Assembly (NCBI GenBank): GCA_910592005.1
Contig: CAJVPP010000807.1
Coordinates: forward strand, 1-26,028
DNA length: 26,028 nt
Origin: Funneliformis mosseae
Taxonomy: Eukaryota; Glomeromycota; Glomeromycetes; Glomerales; Glomeraceae
Reading direction: 5' to 3'
In this document: piece after piece, positions 1 through 8,855 of the stretch
How positions within the stretch are numbered: position 1 is the first letter of the stretch
Layout: every line of letters starts with the position of its first letter
Notes under the pieces: model-generated
The model's input: only the letters and a program-made list of their open reading frames with translations
Told to the model about the DNA's origin: nothing
The model's database searches: none
Made by a program: the position numbers and the translations under genes

Positions 1-1549
1 CTAAATTCTTTATGTTCATTAATAATATTTAATTTCTTGCAAATTAAATATGAATTAATAATAGTAGTATCCAATAATCAAAAAAAAAGAGGTACCCATG
101 TTCTAAAAACTGCTAGCTGTGTTGAATAATAACTTCTTAATTGATTCGCAATATCCACTCCTCCCATATTGTAATTGTAATCATCAATTACAACTGGAAT
201 TGGTAATATTTTTTGAACTTCATTTCCAAATACAGATCTAACTTTATTACTATTAGTGCTTATTTCACATGGCTTTCTACGTTTTCTTTCAATTTTACTG
301 TTTTCACCATCGATTATATGAATAGTTGTCAATATCGTTACAGATCCATTATCGATTCATAATAAAGCTAATACTTCTTCTATTGTTACTCCTACTAAAT
401 AATCCCATTCTAAATTTTTTTTTTCTTTCTCTTTTTTTAAAAAAATAGGAAATTTTGCAGTATTTGTTCTTACAGTTCCGCAAGCTCTAATGCCTTTTGT
501 ACGAAGAAATTGAAATAAAGTAATGCTCAAAAAAAAATTATCCATATAAACATTAAAAGCATGTTTTGATGGTAATTATTTAACCAAATGATATACTTCT
601 GAACCAGTCTTATTAACATTTGGAATAAGATCTACGTTAGATTTCATAACACGAGAACAAAACATAAATGTATATGTATAGCCTGATTCACATAAAGATA
701 AAACCTTATATCCTTTAGGAGTAGGTTTGTTTTTTATACGAAATGTATGTGCACTTCGTCCTGAAAATCGTGCAATTATTTCATCTATAGAAATGTTTGA
801 TGCTGGTAAATAAAGTTATTTTGATAGATCTCGTATATGTGATGCAATCAGTTCTAACTTTGAAAACTAATTAGAATGTGATTTTGTACAGTCAGAAATG
901 TGTAAAAATTGTTTTATCTAAAAAAATTATTTTATTAATTTTTTATTTAAAAATATTTGATAAAAAAATTATATAAATTTTAACTTACTTGTTGAAATCG
1001 AAATAATGACATAAGTTTCGTAAGTTCATGAAACGGATATCTACTATCTTTTATCCAGTAATCTTTAACTGCTGGAAACTTAAATATTCCCATATATATT
1101 ACAAGCACCAACCATATTTTTAACTCTTCAATAGTTAAATTAACCCAATTTCGACCTTCTCCCTTTTAGTTAGTTCCTTGTTTTGCACCATAAATAGCAG
1201 CATATATATTCGTATTATTTACAATTGTTTGTAATTGATTTTGTGAAAAAAATAAACTAAAAATTGAATAAGGGTTTGGGTTTTCAATAAAATTTAATTC
1301 ACGAGGAAGAGTTAATAAAGCATCATGTAAACAGTAACTATGTTTAAAAGGTATAAATTCTGAAGAATTTTCATATGTTACTTTTTGTTTTTGATTTTTA
1401 TTACGATTATTTTTTGGTTTTGAACTTTCCGCACTTTCAATTAGTTCATTATCTAAATTATCTATATCTTCCAAATTTCGTTCTCAGGTAAAATGGCAAA
1501 TATAAAGTTCGTCTTCAAATTCTTGAATTTCGCTTGATGAGTTGGACAT
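1..1549 (-). pseudogene. piggyBac-type (DDE_Tnp_1_7) transposase, decayed, runs off left edge
   Basis: This is a decayed cut-and-paste DNA transposase. On the minus strand the likely ATG is at 1549-1547, followed by an acidic/polar N-terminus. A family-like block follows (PYSIFSLFFSQNQLQ, then NWVNLTIEELKIWL and KDYWIKDSRYPFHEL). The catalytic region then carries the piggyBac hallmarks SIDEIIARFSGRS (first Asp), VYMDNFFLS (second Asp), GIRACGTVRTN, IDNGS (probable third Asp) and YNMGGVDIANQLRSYYST. A GT-AG intron of 71 bp (918-988, donor GTAAGTT) joins the two halves in phase 0. The frame has several in-frame stops, for example at 576-578 in VK*LPSKH and further ones at Trp-like positions (FF*LLDTT, LL*IDNG). 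No frameshift is needed from about 1549 to 1. The element continues beyond base 1, so its terminal repeats cannot be checked. It is inactive as read. Confidence 0.88.
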
Positions 1550-1578
1550 CATTTAATATTAAAAGATTGAGATAAAAA

Positions 1579-1824
1579 AGTTTGCAAATTTGTCTGCCTG
1601 ATATCTTATGATCAGTATCAAATAAGCAGGCAAATTTGCCTGCCCAACATCTTATGCATGTTTCATATAATTTCATATGATTAGCATATCTAAATTAGCA
1701 GCCTATCCGACATTTGTGTAATAAGTTTAAATGCTATAAATATATTTTGTTAATCCTAACTTAATTTAATGTATATATGATATAAAATTTAAACTTTAAA
1801 AATAAGCAGGCAAATTTGCCTGCC
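1579..1824. repeat. Palindromic GCAGGCAAATTTGCCTGC repeats, two identical copies 180 bp apart
   Basis: A 25-bp direct repeat (1620-1644 and 1800-1824) contains a perfect 18-bp palindrome, GCAGGCAAATTTGCCTGC. A degraded third copy lies at about 1580-1599 (TTTGCAAATTTGTCTGCC). The copies sit just upstream of the piggyBac coding frame and upstream of the plus-strand gene at 1914. They could be subterminal sites of the transposon, a small foldback element, or operator-like sites between divergent genes. The repeat itself is read directly; its role is inference. Confidence 0.7.
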
Positions 1825-1913
1825 TGACAATCGAAGGGATAGACGTAAATTTAGGAAAAATGCAAAGACAATATGGAAAAATTCAGCTTCCATCAAAATT
1901 TTAATGATAACCA

Positions 1914-2964
1914 ATGGCAAGTACTTCAGCTGCAACTGAATTAGAGATTCTTAATGATTCAAATGATTTAAAATCAGATATATTATTTTTGAATTATTTC
2001 TATTCATTATTTTATAATTAACAATATATTTTCTTTATTCTACATAGAGAATCAAATGTTAAAAGAAAAACTTGCCAAATTTACTAAGAGAATCAAGAAA
2101 TTGGAGTGATAAAATTCTGATCTCTTAAGGAAAAACCAATTTCTTGCCAAAATAAACAATGAATTTAGCAAGGAAAATGAAGATTTACAAGAGAGATAAA
2201 AATTTATATATTAATATCTTATATTTACAATAACTAATTTTTCTTTTTTAATATTTAAGACTTAACCAATTTAAGAGATTACGACTGCTAAGATCATTGA
2301 AGCAGTTCAATGCTGGTTCTCTTACAAAACAAAGAAAAATTGAAAATTCATCATCAAAATTAAAGGGAAAAAAGCCAGTGCATTGTATTGATAATGAATT
2401 AGAAGAATCAATACAAAACAATTCTGAGGATAATGATAATTCAATAACAGAAGAGGCTAATGTAAAAGGAGTCAGAGTATGTTTGAATTTATATCTAAAT
2501 AATTTAAATTTTTAGCTGATTTTTTTTCTGCTTTTCGTATTTAGGCCGAAATGAAGGTAGTTTTGAAAACCATTAGCTCAAATGATGATTTGGACTATGA
2601 TAAACCTTTTAATAACGAGAAAAATACTACATTATATCATAGTCTAATTCTTGAATTACAAAAGTCCTTAGCCCCAAATTTTTGGCTTTCTATTGATCAA
2701 TTTACGAACTGGCTGAAAACCCTTCATAAGTCACATTAAATAGCTCAAAAAATTAAGAAAAGCGGAAAGGACCCTTCAGAGTTACGACGAATTCATAATA
2801 ATAATTGAGTATATGAAGTAAGCAAATAATATATATTCTGAATTTAGGTCTATTTGAATCAATAATTTAATATCATTTATTATTTATTAAAAAATAACTC
2901 AGCGAGTAAAGGCAGCAAAGTATTTGTTTAAAAAAAATAACCAACGAATTGTGAAATATGAAAG
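1914..2964 (+). pseudogene. Decayed five-exon gene for a coiled-coil protein of unknown function
   Basis: ATG at 1914 opens MASTSAATELEILNDSND. Recognisable exons are 1914-1977, about 2048-2195 (Lys/Glu/Leu-rich coiled coil, ENQMLKEKLAKFTKRIKKLE), 2260-2476 (basic, then an acidic Asn/Ser/Glu stretch), 2545-2817 (PNFWLSIDQFTNWLKTLHKSH then KSGKDPSELRRIHNNN) and 2903-2964 (RVKAAKYLFKKNNQRIVKYE). Donors at 2477 (GTATGT), 2818 (GTAAGC) and 2965 (GTAACC) and acceptors at 2544 and 2902 look good. The first donor reads AT instead of GT and the second is also lost. In-frame stops follow KSH (TAA), HNNN (TGA) and KKLE (TGA TAA); the first two fit former CAA and CGA codons. I do not recognise the family. 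The spacing and phases of the exons argue that this was a real gene, possibly a multicopy host family. Confidence 0.6.
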
Positions 2965-2989
2965 GTAACCTTTACTCTAAAGCAATTTA

Positions 2990-3520
2990 GAATAGGAACA
3001 GGTTGATTTTAATAATTATTTTTACATTTTTTTTGGGTAATTGGGATCGATTTTTTATTATTATCTTTACATTTTTTTGGGTGATTTGGATGGAAATGAG
3101 TCAATTTTTTATTATTATTTTTACATTTTTTTTGAATGATTTGAATAGAAACTGGTCGATTTTTTATTATTATCTTTACTTTTTTGGGGTGATTTAGGGT
3201 GAAAACAGGTCAATTTTAATAATTATTTTTACATTTTTTCAGATGATTTGATTAATTTTTTATTATTATCTTTACGTTTTTTGGGCAATTTAGAGTAGGA
3301 ATAGATTGATTTTAATAATTATCTACATTTTTGTGAGTGATTTTGGGTTAATTTTTCTATTTTTACATTTTATATTTATTATTTTTACATTTTTGAAGCG
3401 ATTTCAGAAGGAATGAATCATATTTTTATTATATATTATTTATTTATCTATATTTAGGATAATTTAAGAGGATTTTGAGAGAAAATGGATCATATTTTAT
3501 TATTTTATTATTCTATTTTT
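2990..3520 (+). repeat. Degenerate AT-rich tandem repeat, unit about 45-56 bp
   Basis: At least six to eight diverged units follow one another. Each has a core of GATTTTTTATTATTAT, then CTTTACATTTTTTTGGG, then a GATTTNGANNGGAAA-like tail. Units start near 3003, 3048, 3104, 3159, 3212, 3257 and 3308 and fade out by about 3520. The block begins some 25 bp after the donor of the last exon of the upstream decayed gene, so it may once have lain in an intron. The short open frame across it is only a translation of the repeat. Confidence 0.65.
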
Positions 3521-3639
3521 AATAGGAAATTAATCAGTAGATTTTAGTAATATTTTGTTATATTTTTGCAAATTTATATTAGGTTTTTATTATTAATAAA
3601 ATTTTAATATTTAATAAATTTAATAAATAAAATGTACTG

Positions 3640-3905
3640 ATTATTGATGCTGAATTGCTTGTCTGATTGGACTCAATTAGCATTGATCTATATCTGAATT
3701 GTTGCCAAATTGATACTGAATTGAGCTAATTTTAGGCTAATTTATAATTGAATTGCTTGTCTGATTGGAGTCGATCAGCATCGATCAGCATCTGAATTGT
3801 TACTGAATTGAAGCTAATTTTAGGCTGATTTATGGTTGAATTTAAGTTCTGAATGGTCATGTCTGATTGGGATCGATCAGCGTCTATTGGCACCTGTTTA
3901 TACTG
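3640..3905 (+). repeat. Degenerate tandem repeat, about 2.5 units of about 90-100 bp
   Basis: Units begin with GAATTGCTTGTCTGATTGG (near 3653 and 3751) and a diverged TGGTCATGTCTGATTGG (near 3853). Each is followed by TCAATTAGCATTGATC or TCGATCAGCATCGATC and then GAATTGAGCTAATTTTAGGCT. The block follows the AT-rich repeat at 2990-3520 and precedes the hairpin and MITE. No coding potential is seen. Confidence 0.6.
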
Positions 3906-3920
3906 ATCAAAAAATATGAT

Positions 3921-3981
3921 AAATCAGATGTAAAAGTATCAAAATTGGCTTAAAATCTACCATCTGATTTTTAGCCAATTT
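3921..3981. repeat. Imperfect inverted repeat (hairpin)
   Basis: AAAATTGGCTTAAAATC (3941-3957) pairs with GATTTTTAGCCAATTT (3966-3981) across a short loop. The 10-bp AAATCAGATG (3921-3930) is also an exact reverse complement of CATCTGATTT (3961-3970). The two overlapping inverted repeats could be the relic of a foldback element. No gene or promoter can be tied to them. Confidence 0.5.
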
Positions 3982-4079
3982 GGACTATTTCGACTAGTGA
4001 TTCAGATATCTATCAGATAATATGAATATACAGATAATATCTGGATATTCAGATATTTATTTGGATAGATAGATCACTA

Positions 4080-4273
4080 CAGTCAACTCTTTCTAAATGC
4101 ATCCACTTAGGATTATAGTGAAAAATTTAAAAAATATGCATTTAAAAAAAGTGTGTATTTAAAGAGAAATTTCTATATGAATTCTAAATGTTTAAAATTG
4201 AACAAGAGAGTGCATTTAGAGAGAAATATATAGTGTATATAATTAGAGAAAGTGCATTTAGAGAGGTTGACTG
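4080..4273. mobile_element. Small pogo/Tc1-mariner-type MITE with TA target duplication
   Basis: The left end CAGTCAACTCTTTCTAAATG and the right end, whose reverse complement is CAGTCAACCTCTCTAAATG, form an inverted repeat of about 20-23 bp. Both ends are flanked by TA (4078-4079 and 4274-4275). The 194-bp interior is AT-rich and non-coding and holds extra copies of GTGCATTTAGAGAG near 4211 and 4254 and a diverged one near 4152. A CAGT terminus, a TA duplication and small size fit a non-autonomous Tc1/mariner (pogo/Fot1) element. No transposase of this class is seen in the window. Confidence 0.72.
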
Positions 4274-4299
4274 TATTTAGGTTTGATAGATTTAAATCT

Positions 4300-7260
4300 G
4301 CAAATAATTTTAGATGTCCGTAAAATATGGATAATTGATTTAAACTCTAATATAGATAAATAAGTAATTTTATTATTTTAATATAATGCGATAATCTATA
4401 ATTATTATATCTAATATTATAATATTAAAATAATTTTCAATTTCTGTTAAGTTTTCTAAAATAAGTATTTAAAATTCTTCTAATAATTTTGATAGCTATA
4501 AATAAAAAATTTTAAATTTATCAGTTTTATTTAATTTTATAAAACTTATACAAGTATTATATTATAATTACTTAATAAAGATTAAGTAAAATTAAAAATA
4601 GTATATTTTATATTTATAATATTTTTACAATAGAAAAAGAAGAAATAGAAATAGCTAAAAAAAATAAAAAAATGAGTTAATGCTAAATTTGAATAAATTT
4701 TGATCTAAAAATCAGATTTGACACATAAAAATAAATTATTTTTTTTTGTCAGTTATTTCTTTATATTACAAATTTCTATATATCAAAAAAGATATTTAAT
4801 TAAAATAAATTAATTAATTAATTGTTTATTTTTTTATTAATAAATTACATTAGAATTTTTAATAAAATTTATATTTATTTTATAAAATATAAAGATCATT
4901 ACTTTTTTATAATTTTCATGTTATATATATTATTTACTTAAAAAAATTTAAGTACTAAAAAATTAGTAAAATATTAAACTTATAATATTAAATCTAAAAA
5001 AATAATTTATGATATTTATTATTATATTTTTTTTAGAATTTTTGATTTATTCATATATTTAATGTAAATTAATAAATTATTAAATAAATTATATTTTAAT
5101 AAACATAATTATTTTATTAATAATTTATAATAAATGTTATATTGATATAATTAATTTTGATATCATTAAAATTAATTCACTAAATATATTTATTTACATT
5201 TATTTTTAATTTAATTACCAAATTTTTAACTAAAAAAAATATTTAAATAATTTAAATAAAGAATATTTAAAAAATTCAAATAAAAAATATATAAATATTT
5301 TAGATAAAATATTTAATTAAAAGAAATTATATCATTTTATTAAAATTAACTATAATGATATTTTGAAATATCTATTATAATATATTATTAAAAATATTGA
5401 TTTACTAGTTTATTTATAATAGTAACTAAAGATTCTAATACTTTATAAAAAAATAAAATTGTAATTTTAAAATTAGAATTTGATTTGCAATCTAATTATA
5501 TAAATAATTAAATAAAAAGTATTAAATAATAATTTTAATACTAATAATAGTAATAAAAATTTTATTTATAAATATAAGAATTTAAATATTAAAAGTTAAT
5601 TAATTAGTTATATATTACTTCTATGATAATTACTATGATATAAAGTTATCTGAGATGTAATATGATTTGTAATTAACAATATTCAAACATTATAGAATAT
5701 TAAAATAAATTTTTTAAAGAATGAAATATTTTGAAAAATTAATGCTAATAATTAAAAAAAATAATATAAATTAAAAATAATTGTATTTTATTTAAAGAAA
5801 AAAAGATTTATATTTTACTTATAATTAAAATCTTTTTAATATTAATAATAATTGTTTTATAGAGTATAATTTTTTTTTAATAAATTATTACTTCATAAAA
5901 AAAATAAAAAAAATTCTATTATGATTAATAAATTTCTATTAAAAACTATTGTTTATCTTAAATTAACAAATAAATAAATTCTATTATATTTAAATATTTA
6001 ATATAAATCTCAAAAATTTTTAAAATCAAAAATAAAATAAAAAGAATTAGTAAATAGCAAAATATTTAATTAAATAAATAAAATTTTGTTATTCCAATTT
6101 TTTAAAAAATACATTTAAATGCAATTGCTATTTTTATTTTGATAATAATACTAATTATATTGTAATGAGCAAAAATGCTTTATATATAATATACAAATCT
6201 TAATAAATAATAATCATAATTTGTTTGAATAAATATTATTTTACAATTAATGGTAATTTCTTCTAAGCATTCTAAATATTTAAATCAGTTTAAAGTATTA
6301 AACAAGTATTAATTGAAGAATTATGACATAATGATTTACATTTTAAATGTTAATTATGTAAAATAGATTTAATAAGAACTGATTATTATGCATATAGAAT
6401 TATATCTTTACAATTAGATTTTTTTGCATAAATTAGTGTTTAAAACTGTATTTGAAAAAGTGAAATATAAATCCAAAATTTTATTATAAATTGAATTTTA
6501 TTAAAATATATTAGGAAGCAGCAAAAATGATATATATATATAAATATTGTAATCATTATACATAAAATAGATGGATTACAAAAATCGTTTCATAAGTAAT
6601 AGATTGCAGGAAAGTTTATCATATTTACTGAAAATATAAATCACAAAAAAATTCCTTAAATTAAGAAATTTATTTATTATTGATTAAAATTAATGATATG
6701 AATTTTATATAAATCACATGATTTTTAAATAGAACACGTGAATTATTATAACCAAAAATTGAGAACTTTTTAAATGTAGTAGTTTTATTAGATTATGGGA
6801 TATGAGTATAGAAGTACCATTAATATAATTCTGACTTTTTTAATTTTATTCCGACTATTTGTAATCAAATAAAAAAAACAATTTGACAATTCGATGATTT
6901 CCTAAAAAATTTTCAAGAACATTTGTAATAATATATAATTCACAATTTAAAAATTTTTTTTTCAGAAAATTAAACGTTCCATGAGTTTCTTTTATTCTTT
7001 TAAAAAGATTTGATCATTTGTAATACCTTTCCATTAATAATATACAACTCAAAATAAAAATTTTTTTTTTTAGAAACATAGATTAAACCTAAAAATAATC
7101 TCCCTTTTATTTTTTTACAATTCACTATTGTTGGTCACTTGTGATACCTTCATTAATAATATACAACTATGCAACTCAAAAAAAAAATTTTTTCTTTTCA
7201 GAAACAATACCTAAAAACTGATTCACCTTTACATAAAATTAAACGAGATAACTCAAAAAT
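4300..7260. other. About 3 kb of extremely AT-rich DNA with no supportable gene
   Basis: Composition is almost entirely A and T, with G and C rare for long runs (for example 4800-6000). No frame gives protein-like sequence, and no tRNA, rRNA, CRISPR or transposon motif is visible. A/T homopolymer runs and TAATTA-like words dominate. It resembles a fully decayed gene-poor segment. Nothing ties it to a mitochondrial insertion. Confidence 0.6.
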
Positions 7261-7290
7261 AAACTCCTTTTATTTTTTGTAATCATGGGA
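6900..7290 (+). repeat. Degenerate tandem repeat, about three units of about 95-125 bp
   Basis: The phrase CATTTGTAATA or CACTTGTGATACC, then ATTAATAATATACAACT, a long A-then-T run, (C)AGAAA and CTCC(C)TTTTATTT recurs near 6918, 7014 and 7138, with a partial copy near 7270. The T-run-plus-CAG part resembles an intron 3' end, so the units could be duplicated intronic sequence upstream of the decayed gene at 7392. That reading is inference. Confidence 0.45.
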
Positions 7291-7391
7291 AACTCATGAT
7301 GCAATTTCAAACTTTCTAAGACATTCTTTTGCTTTAAGATTCCCGATTGTAGATGAGGTATTGTACTTTTTAATTCGTTCTTGCTACCAAG

Positions 7392-8382
7392 ATGTTAGAT
7401 TTGTTTTGCCAAATATCAAATATTTCAGGACCAAGATATGAATTGTTAAATGATGGTCATGCTTTAGAACAACACTACGTCGCGGATAATTTAATTGAAG
7501 AAGAACGAATTAAGGGAGAAAAGTTTTTTTCGGATCCTCTTGAAGCTCAAGAATGTGTTGCAGAGATGACGTTCGACATACTATATTCTAAAGGTGATGA
7601 AAAAGCTCGAACGTAAATAAAAGAATTAATTTCTCAAATACCTCATATATTTCAACCACCTCAGCAGCCCATGGAACCATATTTTTAGAAAACTTTTTGA
7701 TAAAGTTGGTTGGGGCCGTATCGAATATCCAATTGATAAAACCTCAAAGGATACCTGAAAACATTAATAATGCTCAGATTGCTGCTGATAATGAAGTATT
7801 TCAATTACTTAAGGGATAACAAGGAGTATTTCGATCTGTAGGATTTACTTCAGGACCACGTGAAGCAAAATTTGTTGATTTATCTACCTTTAAAGGAGGA
7901 GATCATATGTACATGCCATGCTAAAAAAATTAAGATTCATCTCGAATCTTTGTCAAGGATCAAGCAGCTAGGATGGCATTTTTGACGTTGGATCCTAAGT
8001 AGCTGAAAAATATCATTTGTCAAATTTACGACAGAATGCTAGGGTTGAAATCTTCAATAGATTAAGTACGATGATTGCAATGCATCTTTTATTTAACGAT
8101 CCCTGGAAATGGAATGATCTTAAATATGATATCATGGATTTCATCGTAGAAAATTTTCAAAAAAAATACAAGATACGTGAATTTAAAAGTTGTCGGCTGA
8201 GAATTGATAGTGACTGTGGAGTTATCCTGAAGTTACGTTATAATTATCCGGTTCATATAATTAAACTTTTGTTGTTGCAAATTACTCCACGGCAAAGTAT
8301 AATTATCATATGTGGACGTGTAATTATAAGGGTTATCCTGCGGGAATCGAAATCTTTCAGGAAATTGTGGATAATTTGTTGA
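7392..8382 (+). pseudogene. Decayed protein-coding region, family not recognised
   Basis: Three protein-like stretches lie in order on the plus strand. The first (7392-7616) includes GPRYELLNDGHALEQHYVAD and DPLEAQECVAEMTFDILYSK, then after a stop QIPHIFQPPQQPMEPYF. The second (about 7704-7925, other frame) includes LVGAVSNIQLIKPQRIPENI, RSVGFTSGPREAKFVDLSTF and KGGDHMYMPC. The third (about 7940-8220) includes KDQAARMAFLTLDP, then after a frame change VAEKYHLSNLRQNARVEIFN and DPWKWNDLKYDIMDFIVENF. Frames shift at least twice and stops interrupt, some at Gln-like sites. I cannot name the family. The Pro/Gln stretch and the W..L..D.. region loosely recall retroelement Gag proteins, but that is weak. 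After about 8220 the frame looks non-coding. Confidence 0.45.
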
Positions 8383-8448
8383 AAAAATCATTAAAATAAA
8401 GCGATTATTGGCATTTGTTGCTTATAGAAAATTATAAAATAGCGATCA

Positions 8449-8526
8449 TATGGGAAGTAAGCTATTAAATCACGTTACGAATCATATGATTTACTATGTT
8501 AGTATTTTAATAGCAAACCTCCCATA
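8449..8526. repeat. Imperfect 22-bp inverted repeat, about 33-bp spacer
   Basis: TATGGGAAGTAAGCTATTAA (from 8449) and the reverse complement of the segment ending at 8526, TATGGGAGGTTTGCTATTAA, differ at three positions. A smaller palindrome, ATCATATGAT, lies in the spacer. The repeat sits between the decayed gene ending near 8382 and the 3' end of the capping-enzyme gene at 8856. It could be a small foldback element. No transcription terminator role can be claimed in a eukaryote from this alone. Confidence 0.5.
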
Positions 8527-8855
8527 TTTTTTTAGTTTTTTAACAAGAAATTTTTATTTTTTTTATTTTTACTAATTAAAAAGAATTTTGGATTAGAAGG
8601 TTCATTTTAAAAAATTATATTAAAGCTTTTATTTAATTTTAAATTTGTAGATAAAAATAAAAATCTTATACAATAAAAGGATTGGAAATTCACTCTAATG
8701 CTTCCTCCCATTTGCAATTGATCCGATCAATTTTCATTACTTTTATTACCGAGCTCCATGTGATAGATTTTTATCTGGCTTGCTAAATAAGATCGATGCG
8801 TCGTTAGAAACATTTTGGTTTTTTTTTCCGTTAAATGCAAAAAATTTACAAACAA

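Noticed and set aside
3003..3197. Open frame with Ile/Phe-rich product
   Set aside because: It is the translation of a T-rich tandem repeat, and the product repeats with the DNA unit.
4300..7260. Mitochondrial DNA insertion
   Set aside because: AT content alone suggested it, but no mitochondrial protein, rRNA or tRNA stretch is visible.
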